A stretch of DNA of 29,023 bases from DATMXT01 sp035560415 (GTDB lineage Bacteria; Bacillota; Clostridia; Oscillospirales; Feifaniaceae): positions 1 through 29,023 of the forward strand of contig DATMZG010000040.1 of the NCBI GenBank assembly GCA_035560415.1, given 5' to 3'. This document shows, piece by piece, positions 13,590-21,790 of the stretch (positions are counted from its first letter, which is position 1; each line of letters starts with the position of its first letter). The notes beneath the pieces are model-generated. The model searched no databases, had not been told where the DNA came from, and saw only the letters and a list, made by a program, of their open reading frames with translations. The position numbers and the translations under genes are program-made.

Positions 13590-14970
13590 ACGTAAGGCGC
13601 GGGGATTCCCATCCCACCTGGGGCTCGAGGTCATCTCGTACCTCCTCATTGCGTTTTTCACGGCGGTGGGCATTTATCTGTGCGCGGACTATTTTACAAA
13701 CGAGATCATCTACGAGCGGTTTTCCACCATCGACGCGATTGCCCAGGAGACCGAACAGGACTTGAACAATTTCAGCAGATTTGTCGAAGCAAACCATCTT
13801 TCCACCGGCGACACCGAGACCATCAACAACTGGCTGTACGGCCAAAAGTACATTCTGATGAGCATATACAAGGATGAATACCTTGTGTATTCTAATTATC
13901 CGGACTATGTGAAGAGCGAAAACGGCCTGCCCGCCTTGAAATGGGGGGGCTTGTCCGATCCGCAGGGTCATCACCTTTATGACGTGAGCTTTTCGGACGG
14001 CAGGGCGCAGGTGGAAATCTATACGCTTGCCGCCTCGAAAGTTTACAGCGCGGTGCAGTTTACCGAACTGGTGCTGGCATTCGGCTGCTTCATCCTCGTT
14101 TTTCTCACGCTCTTCTCCTCGAAATTCCAATACATCGACCAGCTCCAAAATGAGATGGAGATCATCGGCAGCGGGAATCTCGATTTCCCCGTCACAATAA
14201 AAGGCAATGATGAGATTGCGTTTTTAGCGGGCAGCATTGATGAGATGCGGCGCTCGTTTTTGGAGCGGACAAAGACCGAATACGAGGCGCGGCGCGCCAA
14301 CAGTGAGCTCATCACCTCCATTTCCCACGACATCAGGACGCCCCTGACCGTTTTGATCGGCAACCTCGACCTGCTCGCAAACAAAAAATTTCAAAGCGAG
14401 GAGCAGCAGGAGCGGTATCTCGAAAACTGCCGGAAAAAGGCCTATCAGCTCAAAGAGCTGACCGACAAGCTGTTTCAGTATTTTCTTGTCTTCGGTGACG
14501 CCTATCGGGAGCCGGCCCTTGAGCGCATGGACGGCTATGCGCTCTTAGAGCAGATGGTCGGCGAATACGCGCTTGCGCTCGAGGACGCGGGGTTTACGGT
14601 GAGTATTCACACCGACCCACCCAAAGCACAGGAATGCGCCATAGAGGCAAACGTCATCGCGGTGCGCCGCGTCTTTGACAACCTGTTCGGCAACATTAGG
14701 AAATACGCGCGACCGGGCTCGGCCATCGAGGTCGCGGTGACCCGCGGGGACGGCTCGCTGTCGGTACGCATTTGCAACGCAGTAGAGGAGACCCCTCAAG
14801 AGCAGGTGGGCACGCGAATTGGACTTGCGACCTGCCAAAAGATCATGGCGCAGCACGGCGGCGCGTTTGCGACAAGTAAAACGGCCAATGAATTTTGCGC
14901 GACCGTCAGTTTTCCCCTCATTGAGACCGCAAAGCCCACGGAACCCACGGGGGGTTCCGGCTCCCGGTAG
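13582..14970 (+). CDS. Sensor histidine kinase (VanS-like)
   Basis: A 462-aa membrane sensor kinase. A first membrane helix (about 15-35), an extracellular domain of about 120 residues, and a second helix (about 160-180) are followed by HAMP-like sequence, the HisKA box SHDIRTPLTV with H249, and the ATP-binding domain with N box NLFGNIRKYA and a GLATCQKIMAQHGG segment. The HAMP region has the usual EMEIIGSGNLDFPV form. The start is a TTG inside the end of the regulator gene with GAGGG seven bases upstream, so the pair is translationally coupled. The stimulus is unknown; the sensor domain is not a family I recognise. The N box has I where Ala is usual, which is tolerated in related kinases. 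Confidence 0.88.
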   Translation: MSKRKARGFPSHLGLEVISYLLIAFFTAVGIYLCADYFTNEIIYERFSTIDAIAQETEQDLNNFSRFVEANHLSTGDTETINNWLYGQKYILMSIYKDEYLVYSNYPDYVKSENGLPALKWGGLSDPQGHHLYDVSFSDGRAQVEIYTLAASKVYSAVQFTELVLAFGCFILVFLTLFSSKFQYIDQLQNEMEIIGSGNLDFPVTIKGNDEIAFLAGSIDEMRRSFLERTKTEYEARRANSELITSISHDIRTPLTVLIGNLDLLANKKFQSEEQQERYLENCRKKAYQLKELTDKLFQYFLVFGDAYREPALERMDGYALLEQMVGEYALALEDAGFTVSIHTDPPKAQECAIEANVIAVRRVFDNLFGNIRKYARPGSAIEVAVTRGDGSLSVRICNAVEETPQEQVGTRIGLATCQKIMAQHGGAFATSKTANEFCATVSFPLIETAKPTEPTGGSGSR

Positions 14971-15002
14971 CGGCGAAAAGACGGGCCGTAGCGAAAGGCG
15001 CG

Positions 15003-15050
15003 AAAACGGCACACGGCGCCAAAAAATTTCCGCACCGCGTGCCGTAAAAA
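15003..15050 (-). terminator. Terminator of DUF421-DUF4363 operon
   Basis: An 11-bp arm (15035-15045) pairs with 15006-15016. The single A-C mismatch on the plus strand becomes a G-U pair in the minus-strand RNA, and a minus-strand TTTT follows (15003-15006). It therefore suits the minus-strand operon that ends at 15078 better than the kinase gene on the plus strand. Confidence 0.6.
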
Positions 15051-15077
15051 GTAATACATATAAAAGAGGGCTTCCCG

Positions 15078-15458
15078 TCACAGGATATTGCCGATGCTGA
15101 GCTTCTCCTGGTCGTAAATGTGGGTGATCAGCTTTGCAAGCCGCGCCGCCTCGACTTCGAAATTCACCATGTCCCGCTCTTCGAGGTAGACGCGGGTGCG
15201 GATGAGCGACTCGTTTAGCTGGTCGATCTCGCTGTGGTTGGAAGTGATGTCGAGGAGGTCCTCAAGGCCGTCGGCATAGTCTTGCAGACCGGCCATGGTG
15301 GCGTCCGCCCCCTCAAGGTCGCCCTGCCGCACCTGCTCGTAGACCCGGTTTAGCGCATTCGTCAGTTCGCCGGTAAACCGGCGGTACCAAAGCTGGTTAC
15401 CCACGCCGGCAGCGGCAAGCAGGAGGGCGAGCAGCAGCGCCAAATACTGGCGTTTCAC
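15078..15458 (-). CDS. DUF4363 family protein
   Basis: A 126-aa protein with one N-terminal hydrophobic segment (about residues 5-20, a signal anchor or signal peptide) and then a helical, largely charged body with an NHSEIDQLNESLIRTRVYLEERD region. It matches the DUF4363 type found next to DUF421 in Clostridia; the function is unknown. Its ATG overlaps the DUF421 stop as ATGA, so the two are coupled and probably work together at the membrane, with this domain on the outer face. Confidence 0.82.
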   Translation of the reverse strand: MKRQYLALLLALLLAAAGVGNQLWYRRFTGELTNALNRVYEQVRQGDLEGADATMAGLQDYADGLEDLLDITSNHSEIDQLNESLIRTRVYLEERDMVNFEVEAARLAKLITHIYDQEKLSIGNIL

Positions 15459-16132
15459 GTTTTTTGCCTCCTCTCAAGCTCCCAAAGGCGACCCCTGTGG
15501 TCGACGGTGCAAAAGAAGACGTCGGGAAGTAATACGTCCGAGTCCCGAAGAAGCTGCTCCACCGCGGCCTCGTCGATGCCGCAGTCTTTCATGGTCTTTT
15601 TATCGAGCACGCCGTCCCGAATTAAAAGCCGGACGACGCCGGGGTCGATTTTCGCAATGTTTAAATCCTCACGCGTGGGCTGCTCGGCCGACGGCCTCAT
15701 GAGGATTGACAGCTTGCCGTTGGTTTCGAGCACCGCGTAGGATACGTCGGACAGCTTGCCGACTTTTTGCAGCCGCAGCTCCTCATAGATGTCGTCGATG
15801 GTGATGCGCATTCTTTTGAGCTCCCCTTGAAGCAGTCTGCCTTCGCAGATGACGATGCTCGGATGCCCCGACAGCAGCTCCCTCGTGCGCTGGGATTTGA
15901 GGGCAATGCAGGACAGGGCGATCTCCATCGTGACGAGGGCCCCGATGGAGAGCAGGCCGTAAATCATCGGGATGCTGTTGCTCTGCATGGGGACGGCCGC
16001 GACCTCCGAAATGAGAATGGTGATGACGAGCTCGGAGGGCTGGAGGTCGCCGACCTGCCGCTTGCCCATGATTCGAAGTCCAATGATGACGGCGGCATAC
16101 AGGATCACTGTGCGAAGTACGACAACACCCAA
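15455..16132 (-). CDS. DUF421 (YetF-like) membrane protein
   Basis: A 225-aa DUF421/YetF-family protein: about three N-terminal membrane helices, the family signature MGKRQVGDLQPSELVITILISE, then a cytoplasmic domain with the SGHPSIVICEGRL and ELRLQKV stretches typical of the C-terminal fold. In Bacillus, relatives are sporulation or envelope proteins of poorly known function. The frame opens at a TTG at 16195 without a ribosome site. I prefer TTG 16132 since GGGGTGA (16138-16144) lies five bases before it and the protein then begins just before LRTVILY, as in relatives. It is divergent from rplS. Confidence 0.85.
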   Translation of the reverse strand: MGVVVLRTVILYAAVIIGLRIMGKRQVGDLQPSELVITILISEVAAVPMQSNSIPMIYGLLSIGALVTMEIALSCIALKSQRTRELLSGHPSIVICEGRLLQGELKRMRITIDDIYEELRLQKVGKLSDVSYAVLETNGKLSILMRPSAEQPTREDLNIAKIDPGVVRLLIRDGVLDKKTMKDCGIDEAAVEQLLRDSDVLLPDVFFCTVDHRGRLWELERRQKT

Positions 16133-16182
16133 AAAAATCACCCCAAAAGCGAGTATTCCCGCAGAATTTTTGAAAATACTTA

Positions 16183-16211
16183 TTGCAATCGGCAAACCGG
16201 TATGATACTAT
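16183..16211 (+). promoter_or_regulatory. Promoter of rplS
   Basis: TTGCAA (16183-16188) and TACTAT (16206-16211) with a 17-base spacer. It lies in the intergenic region divergent from DUF421, and gives a leader of about 65 bases before the rplS start. Confidence 0.6.
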
Positions 16212-16283
16212 ATTTAGGCTTGAATAAAAGGTGGTCCGCTGCCGTTTTCGGGAATGAACACCTGTAACATTGGAGGAAAAATC

Positions 16284-16625
16284 ATGGATTATATCAAGGC
16301 GCTGACCGCAAGTCAGGTGAAGACAGACATCCCCGATTTCCGTATCGGCGACACCGTTCGGGTGTACATCAAGGTCAAGGAAGGCTCCCGCGAGCGCATC
16401 CAGATGTTTGAGGGTACGGTCATCTCTAAAAACGGCGGCGGAATTTCCGAGACATTCACGGTTCGCCGCATTTCCTACGGCGTCGGCGTGGAGAAGGCCT
16501 TCCCGCTCCACTCGCCCAACATCGACCGCATTGAGGTTGTCCGGCACGGCAAGGTTCGCCGCGCAAAGCTCTACTACCTCAGGGACCGCGTCGGAAAGCG
16601 CGCCAAGATCAAAGAGAAAATTTAG
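16284..16625 (+). CDS. rplS: Ribosomal protein L19
   Basis: A 113-aa bL19, which sits at the 30S-50S interface. It has the family opening MDYIKALTASQ, then FRIGDTVRVYIKVKEGSRERIQMFEGTV and the C-terminal GKVRRAKLYYLRDRVGKRAKIKE, so it is full-length. ATG 16284 is preferred over the upstream ATG at 16254 because GGAGG (16272-16276) has the right spacing. It leads the lepB-rbgA-rnhB-yraN series seen in many Firmicutes. A terminator follows, so downstream genes are reached by read-through or an unseen promoter. Confidence 0.98.
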   Translation: MDYIKALTASQVKTDIPDFRIGDTVRVYIKVKEGSRERIQMFEGTVISKNGGGISETFTVRRISYGVGVEKAFPLHSPNIDRIEVVRHGKVRRAKLYYLRDRVGKRAKIKEKI

Positions 16626-16640
16626 CAAGCTGCGACATCA

Positions 16641-16665
16641 AAGAGGGGCTTTACGCCCCTTTTTC
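16641..16665 (+). terminator. Intrinsic terminator after rplS
   Basis: GGGGC (16645-16649) pairs with GCCCC (16655-16659), lengthened by A/G-T pairs on the outside, loop TTTAC, and ends in five T's (16660-16664). It may attenuate rather than stop transcription into lepB. Confidence 0.85.
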
Positions 16666-16694
16666 CTTAAACAAAAAATGGAGGACAGCTGAAT

Positions 16695-17228
16695 ATGGAC
16701 AGCAGGCAGGAGTTCTCCCGGGCGCAGCGCAACCTGTTCGACTGGTTTGACTCGATTGTCTTTTCGGTCATATCGGTCGTCATTGCGCTGTCTTTTGTGT
16801 TCCGCGTCGTCGGGGTCGACGGCACCTCCATGGTCAAGACCCTCGCTGACAACGACCGGGTTTTCATGTGGGAGATGGGCTATGAGCCGACGGCGGGGGA
16901 CATCGTCGTCGTCACCAAGCTCGAAAAGCCGCTCATCAAGCGCATCATCGCCACGGGCGGGCAGACGGTGGACATCGACTTTGAAGCCGGTGTCGTCTAT
17001 GTCGACGGCGTGGCGCTCGACGAGCCCTACACCAACGAGCCGACCTACCGCAGGGAGGACGTGTCCTTCCCGGTCGTCGTGCCGGAGGGGTATGTCTTTG
17101 TCATGGGGGACAACCGCAACTATTCGTCCGACAGCCGCACCTCCATTGTCGGCTTTGTGGACGAACGCTACGTGCTGGGCAAGGTGATTTTCCGCATCCT
17201 GCCCTTTGACACCTTCGGCGCGATATGA
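16695..17228 (+). CDS. lepB: Signal peptidase I
   Basis: A 177-aa type I signal peptidase that removes signal peptides on the outer membrane face. One N-terminal helix (about 20-38) anchors it. The catalytic Ser is S45 (GTSM), the general base Lys is K82 (KRIIATGG), and the box E motif MGDNRNYSSDSR is present. The size is that of the small Gram-positive form with one helix. GGAGG lies ten bases before the ATG. The stop overlaps the rbgA start (ATGA, 17225-17228). Confidence 0.96.
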   Translation: MDSRQEFSRAQRNLFDWFDSIVFSVISVVIALSFVFRVVGVDGTSMVKTLADNDRVFMWEMGYEPTAGDIVVVTKLEKPLIKRIIATGGQTVDIDFEAGVVYVDGVALDEPYTNEPTYRREDVSFPVVVPEGYVFVMGDNRNYSSDSRTSIVGFVDERYVLGKVIFRILPFDTFGAI

Positions 17229-18073
17229 ACATCCAGTGGTACCCCGGCCATATGACCAAAACCCGCCGCATGATTGAGGCGGATTTGAAGACGGTCGACG
17301 CCGTCGTCGAGCTTTTAGACGCGAGGGCGCCAAAAAGCTCGCAAAATCCGCTCATTGACAAGCTGACGGCAAATAAAAAGCGGCTTGTGCTCTTAAACAA
17401 GTGTGACCTCGCTTCTCCCGAGGGCAACAGGGCATGGGCGGCTTACTTTGAAGGGCTTGGCCGCAAGGTGCTGCTCATCAACGCCGCGACAGGTCAGGGC
17501 GTCGGCCGTATTGCGCCGGCCCTGGCAGAGCTCCTCTCGGAAAAACTTGCCCGCGACAAAGCCCGCGGCATGAACAAGGCGCAGCGGGCCATGGTGCTCG
17601 GCATTCCCAACGTCGGCAAGTCGTCTTTAATCAACCGGCTGGCGGGCGCCTCCAAAGCGGCGGTGGCCGACCGGCCGGGCGTGACGAGGGGCAAGCAGTG
17701 GATCAGGCTCGGGGCCGTGGACCTCTTAGACACGCCGGGCATTTTGTGGCCCAAGTTCGAGGACGAGACGGTGGCGCTGCACCTCGCCTACACCGGCGCC
17801 ATCAAGGACGACGTATACGACGTCGAGGAGGTGGCCTGCCGGCTCTTAAAGGAGCTGCCGCCTGAGGTCATCGCCTCGCGGTACAGCCTGTCGGACTTTG
17901 ACCGGCCGGGGCATGAGCTGCTCACGGAGCTTGGCAGGTCGCGGGGATTTCTCATGGCCGGCGGCGCCATTGACACGGAGCGCGCCGCCCGCATTTTGCT
18001 CGATGAATTTCGCGCCGGCAAGCTCGGCGCCGTGACATTGGAGTGGCCGGATGATCAAAACGACACTGTTTGA
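17225..18073 (+). CDS. rbgA: Ribosome biogenesis GTPase RbgA (YlqF)
   Basis: A 282-aa circularly permuted GTPase that helps assemble the 50S subunit. The permuted order is visible: G4 NKCD (58-61) precedes G1 GIPNVGKSS (126-134) and G3 DTPG (169-172). The N-terminal WYPGHM box is characteristic. The C-terminal domain is the ANTAR-like RNA-binding part. It overlaps lepB by four bases and rnhB by 23 bases, so translation of the three genes is linked. Confidence 0.95.
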   Translation: MNIQWYPGHMTKTRRMIEADLKTVDAVVELLDARAPKSSQNPLIDKLTANKKRLVLLNKCDLASPEGNRAWAAYFEGLGRKVLLINAATGQGVGRIAPALAELLSEKLARDKARGMNKAQRAMVLGIPNVGKSSLINRLAGASKAAVADRPGVTRGKQWIRLGAVDLLDTPGILWPKFEDETVALHLAYTGAIKDDVYDVEEVACRLLKELPPEVIASRYSLSDFDRPGHELLTELGRSRGFLMAGGAIDTERAARILLDEFRAGKLGAVTLEWPDDQNDTV

Positions 18074-18695
18074 ATTTGACGAGGCCATGCGGCTTCAATA
18101 CGGCGCGCCGATCTGCGGCACCGACGAGGCGGGGCGGGGGCCCTTGGCAGGCCCCGTCTTTGCGGCGGCCGTCATCCTTCCGCCGGAGCTTGTTATCAAA
18201 GGGCTCAACGATTCAAAAAAGCTGACGGCTGCCCGCAGGGAGGCGCTGTTTGACGAGATTGTCGCAAAGTCTCTGGCCTGCGCCGTCGCAAGCGTCGGGG
18301 AGGAGGACATTGACAACCTCAACATCTTAAACGCCTCGATGGCGGCCATGGCGATGGCGGTGGCGGAGCTCGACATTTTGCCCGCGGCGGTGCTTGTCGA
18401 CGGAAACCGGGCGCCAAAGCTGGGCTGCAAGACGGTGCCGATTGTCAAAGGGGACGGGAAGTCGGCCTGCATTGCGGCGGCCTCCATTTTGGCCAAGGTC
18501 TCGAGAGACCGGTACATGGATGCGCTGGCCCTCCGGTATCCGGAGTACGGCTTTGAGGGGCACAAGGGGTATCCGACCAAGCTGCACTACGAGCGGATTC
18601 TCACATACGGGATAAGTCCCGTGCACCGCGTGACGTTTTTGAAGAACATCGAGGAGAAGCGCCGTGAATACGAAGGAAAAGGGCCGGTTCGGTGA
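18051..18695 (+). CDS. rnhB: Ribonuclease HII
   Basis: A 214-aa RNase HII, which cleaves RNA in RNA-DNA hybrids and starts ribonucleotide excision repair. The catalytic acids are visible: D25-E26 (GTDEAGRGPLAGPV), D117 (VLVDGN) and D135 (VKGDGKS), with the spacing found in the family. The C-terminal ILAKVSRDRYMDAL and GFEGHKGYPTKLHY segments are also intact. GGAG lies seven bases before the ATG. It overlaps rbgA by 23 and yraN by 32 bases. The last residues (REYEGKGPVR) come from the overlap with yraN. Confidence 0.96.
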   Translation: MIKTTLFEFDEAMRLQYGAPICGTDEAGRGPLAGPVFAAAVILPPELVIKGLNDSKKLTAARREALFDEIVAKSLACAVASVGEEDIDNLNILNASMAAMAMAVAELDILPAAVLVDGNRAPKLGCKTVPIVKGDGKSACIAAASILAKVSRDRYMDALALRYPEYGFEGHKGYPTKLHYERILTYGISPVHRVTFLKNIEEKRREYEGKGPVR

Positions 18696-19029
18696 GCGGG
18701 CCGCAGCGCAGTATCTGACCGAACACGGATATCATATCCGCGAGCGCAACTTCCGCTCCCGCCACGGCGAGATCGACCTTGTCGCCGACGACGGGGAGAC
18801 TTTGATTTTCGTCGAGGTCAAGGCCCGCGCCGGCGCCCGCCCCGCGGAGGCTGTGAACTATACCAAGCAGCGGCGGTTTATTTTCACGGCGCGATACTAT
18901 CTGGCCAAAACGCCGACTAAACTTAAAACACGGCTCGACATCGTGGAGGTCTTTTTCACTGAGGCGCAGAACGAACTTCGCGTCCTCAAAATCAACCACA
19001 TTGAAAACGCGTTTGGCGCGGGGAGGTAG
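18664..19029 (+). CDS. yraN: YraN (UPF0102) endonuclease-like protein
   Basis: A 121-aa protein of the UPF0102 family with the PD-(D/E)XK fold. The motif GEIDLVADD ... FVEVKAR (about 36-54) supplies the metal-binding acids and Lys. The family is linked to DNA uptake or processing but has no firm function. Start GTG 18664 has GAGGAG at correct spacing inside rnhB. The next gene begins five bases after its stop. Confidence 0.9.
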   Translation: MNTKEKGRFGERAAAQYLTEHGYHIRERNFRSRHGEIDLVADDGETLIFVEVKARAGARPAEAVNYTKQRRFIFTARYYLAKTPTKLKTRLDIVEVFFTEAQNELRVLKINHIENAFGAGR

Positions 19030-19034
19030 GGCAG

Positions 19035-19988
19035 GTGCTGAGAATAAGGGTCATCGACACCCATTGCGACACCCTCATGTACTATGCGAGGGACTATTCG
19101 GTCTTCAAAGACGGCGAGGTTGACGTCACTTATGACAAGATGGGCGGGTACGAGACCTACCTTGGCACCTTCGCCATGTATTTCGACGCGACGCTAAAAC
19201 AGGCCGAAAGGCTTGATATCGCTGAGAAGTATCTTGCGGCCTACGCCCACATGCTGGAGAATTACGACATCAAGCGTGTCTTGACGGCGGCCGACCTTGC
19301 GGCCCTCACGGGGCGGGGGGCGCTGCTCTCGATTGAAAACGCCTGCTTTTTCGAGGACGACGCGGCCGACCTTGTCAAATACTGGGACGCCGGCGTGCGC
19401 ATGCTGTCCATGACCCACTTTTTAAACTCGCAGTTTGGCTGCGGAAACGCGGCGGGGGACACGCCGGACGACGACACCGGACTGACGGGGCGCGGCAGGG
19501 CCTTCATTCCGATGGTGGAGAAGTGCGGCATGGTGCTCGACGTCTCCCACCTCTCGTTTCAGAGCTTCTGGGACGTCTGCGAAGTCGCCTCCAAGCCCTT
19601 TATCGCCTCCCACTCCAACGCCTATGCGAAACGGGGACACAACCGCAATTTGAAGGATGACATGTTCCTTGAACTCGTGCGCCGGGGCGGCCTTTCGGGG
19701 CTCTGCTTTTGCCCCGCCTTCATCAGCGACAGCGCTGACGAGACGGCGAGCATTGATGAGCTCGTCGACCACGCCGAGCACCTGCTGTCCTTGGGCGGGG
19801 AGAAGACGCTCTGCATCGGCGGGGATTTTGACGGGGTGGACCACCACGTCACGGGACTCGAAAATTGCTCCTGCACCTGGAACCTCACTGAGGCCATGCT
19901 GCGCCGCGGGTGGAGCGAGGGGCTGGTCGAGGACATCATGTGGGGCAACGCATACCGATTTCTCATGAAAATGCTACCGGAGGTGTAA
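19035..19988 (+). CDS. Membrane dipeptidase (peptidase M19)
   Basis: A 317-aa M19-family metallopeptidase. It shows the HxD metal pair (H10, D12 in IDTHCDTL), the IENA glutamate, the DVSHLS and SHSNA histidines, RNLKDD and GGDFDG. The family hydrolyses dipeptides and some related amides. There is no signal peptide at the N-terminus, so it is probably cytoplasmic. GTG 19035 is the start, with GGGAGG eight bases before it. It is packed between yraN and thrC with gaps of 5 and 2 bases. Its job in this cluster is unclear. Confidence 0.92.
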   Translation: MLRIRVIDTHCDTLMYYARDYSVFKDGEVDVTYDKMGGYETYLGTFAMYFDATLKQAERLDIAEKYLAAYAHMLENYDIKRVLTAADLAALTGRGALLSIENACFFEDDAADLVKYWDAGVRMLSMTHFLNSQFGCGNAAGDTPDDDTGLTGRGRAFIPMVEKCGMVLDVSHLSFQSFWDVCEVASKPFIASHSNAYAKRGHNRNLKDDMFLELVRRGGLSGLCFCPAFISDSADETASIDELVDHAEHLLSLGGEKTLCIGGDFDGVDHHVTGLENCSCTWNLTEAMLRRGWSEGLVEDIMWGNAYRFLMKMLPEV

Positions 19989-19990
19989 AG

Positions 19991-21487
19991 ATGGTTTTTT
20001 GCAGCACGCGGGATACGGCAAAGAGGGTCACGGGGTCGGCCGCCATCGCCCTGGGCATCGCGCCGGACGGGGGGCTCTACGTCCCGATGGAGATGCCGAC
20101 TTTTTCAAAGACGGGGCTTGAAGAGCTCTCTAAGCTCTCCTATCAGGAGCTTGCGGCGACCATCCTCGTCAAATTCCTGCCGGAGTTAGGGTACGAGCCG
20201 CTGCTTGCGGCTGCAAAGGCCGCCTACTCGGCCGAGAAGTTCGGGGGCGAGACGCCGGTCAAAGTGACAAACCTGCTCGGCCGTCAGTCGGTCTTGGAGC
20301 TGTGGCACGGGCCGACTTACGCATTTAAGGACATGGCGCTGCAGCTGCTGCCGCACCTCTTAAAAATGTCGCTGGCGGCCGTTGGGGAGAAAAAAGAGGC
20401 CCTCATTCTGGTCGCCACCTCCGGCGACACCGGAAAGGCCGCCCTCGAGGGGTATTCGAATGTCCCGGGGACTAAAGTCGCCGTATTCTACCCGGCCGGC
20501 GGGGTCAGCGAGGTGCAGCGGCTGCAGATGGCCACCCACGCCGCAGACAACGCCGCGGTCTTTGCCATAGAGGGCAATTTCGACGACACCCAGAGCGGGG
20601 TCAAGCGCATTTTCACCAACCCCGAAATGCAAAAGCTGGCGGACGGGCGGGGGTATTTCCTCTCCTCGGCCAACTCCATCAACATGGGGCGGCTGCTGCC
20701 CCAGGTTGTGTATTATTTCTATGCGTATTTCCAGATGCTGAAGGATAAGGCGCTGATGCCGGGCGAGAAGTTCGACGTCGCGGTCCCGACCGGCAACTTC
20801 GGCGACATTCTGGCCGGCTGGTACGCCTGCCGCATGGGGCTTCCGATTGCCGACTTCATATGCGCCTCCAACAGCAACAACGTGCTGACCGACTTTTTCA
20901 ACACCGGCGTCTACGACCGCAACCGCCCCTTTAAAAAGACGATTTCACCCTCCATGGACATTTTGATTTCGAGCAACCTCGAGCGGCTGGTCTTTGAAAT
21001 GGTCGACCGGAACGCCGAGACCTGCGCCTCCCTCATGGCGGCCCTTTCGGGAAAAGGCGAGTACAAAATCCCGGCCTCCTGCGGCGGCGCCATTTTCTCC
21101 CGCTTTGCGGCCAGGTGGGTCGACGACGCGCAGACCATTGAGACCATCGGCGAGCTGTGGGACAAATACGCCTACGCCATTGACACCCACACGGCCGTCG
21201 CCTTCCGCGCCCTCTTGGACGAGCGAAAGGCAAAGCCCCAAAAAGCGGGGCGGCAGGCGCTTGTCGTCTCGACGGCGTCGCCCTTCAAATTTGCGACGGC
21301 GGTGTTGCAGGGCGTGGGCGGGACACCGGCCGAGGATGAGTTTAAAAATCTTGAAATGCTGAGTAAAATCATTGAAATGCCGCTGCCGGCGGGACTTGCC
21401 GAGCTTCGCGATATGCCGGTGCGGTTTGGGAAGTCCTACCCGAGAAGCGACATGCAAAACCTGGTTGCGGCCTTAATGCAAGAATAA
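19991..21487 (+). CDS. thrC: Threonine synthase
   Basis: A 498-aa PLP enzyme converting O-phosphohomoserine to threonine. The PLP Lys is K113 (WHGPTYAFKDMALQ), and VATSGDTGKAA and the long C-terminal half match the longer ThrC class. ATG 19991 is chosen since GGAGG (19979-19983) precedes it with spacing seven; the frame is open to 19910 inside the dipeptidase and is rejected. The gene comes two bases after the dipeptidase stop. No other threonine-pathway genes are in view, which suggests a dispersed pathway. Confidence 0.95.
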   Translation: MVFCSTRDTAKRVTGSAAIALGIAPDGGLYVPMEMPTFSKTGLEELSKLSYQELAATILVKFLPELGYEPLLAAAKAAYSAEKFGGETPVKVTNLLGRQSVLELWHGPTYAFKDMALQLLPHLLKMSLAAVGEKKEALILVATSGDTGKAALEGYSNVPGTKVAVFYPAGGVSEVQRLQMATHAADNAAVFAIEGNFDDTQSGVKRIFTNPEMQKLADGRGYFLSSANSINMGRLLPQVVYYFYAYFQMLKDKALMPGEKFDVAVPTGNFGDILAGWYACRMGLPIADFICASNSNNVLTDFFNTGVYDRNRPFKKTISPSMDILISSNLERLVFEMVDRNAETCASLMAALSGKGEYKIPASCGGAIFSRFAARWVDDAQTIETIGELWDKYAYAIDTHTAVAFRALLDERKAKPQKAGRQALVVSTASPFKFATAVLQGVGGTPAEDEFKNLEMLSKIIEMPLPAGLAELRDMPVRFGKSYPRSDMQNLVAALMQE

Positions 21488-21514
21488 AAAATGCCGGCAG
21501 AAAACTGCCGGCAT
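21484..21514 (-). terminator. Terminator of DUF1540 gene (also ends thrC region)
   Basis: A perfect 10-bp stem (21491-21500 with 21505-21514) with an AAAA loop. The T-run is on the minus strand (21485-21490, read TTTTTTATT), so it is best suited to the minus-strand gene that ends at 21525. On the plus strand it is a stable hairpin directly after thrC but without T's. Confidence 0.8.
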
Positions 21515-21524
21515 GAGAAGGGGC

Positions 21525-21695
21525 CTATCGCGGTTCGTAGCTTTCGCAGGCTGCGGCGCCCGACGGGGAGCCGATGGCGTTCATTGTCGAGGAACGCGGG
21601 CCGACATCGATGGAGTCGAGCACGCAGGTGTGGTCGTTCGAGTGATACTTGCAACTGTCGACATAGCAGGCTACACCATGGTTTATATCGCTCAT
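21525..21695 (-). CDS. DUF1540 domain small Cys protein
   Basis: A 56-aa protein with the DUF1540 pattern: Cys at 10, 15, 24 and 50 within CYVDSCKYHSNDHTC and ACES. The family is small, cysteine-rich and common in Clostridia; function unknown. The start is ATG 21693-21695 with AGAGGT before it; the frame extends to 21755 but passes through the promoter. A candidate forespore-type promoter lies upstream (21741-21769). It is convergent with thrC and shares the hairpin at 21491-21514. Confidence 0.83.
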   Translation of the reverse strand: MSDINHGVACYVDSCKYHSNDHTCVLDSIDVGPRSSTMNAIGSPSGAAACESYEPR

Positions 21696-21740
21696 AGAAA
21701 ATACCTCTCTTTTGAGAATTTGATGCCTTGGGTGCAAAAA

Positions 21741-21769
21741 TAGTATGTGCCGCATAAATTAAAAAATTC
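21741..21769 (-). promoter_or_regulatory. Candidate sigma-G-like promoter for DUF1540
   Basis: On the minus strand CATACTA (21741-21747) fits the sigma-G -10 consensus CATNMTA, and GAATT (21765-21769) matches four of five GMATR positions at 17 bases spacing. A sigma-A reading (TACTAT -10) has no good -35. If right, the gene would be made in the forespore. Confidence 0.45.
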
Positions 21770-21790
21770 CGGCGCAATGGGGGACTTTAG

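Noticed and set aside
14939..14959. Hairpin at the end of the histidine kinase gene as a terminator
   Set aside because: CGGAACCC pairs with GGGTTCCG around ACGG, but it is inside the coding sequence and has no T-run.
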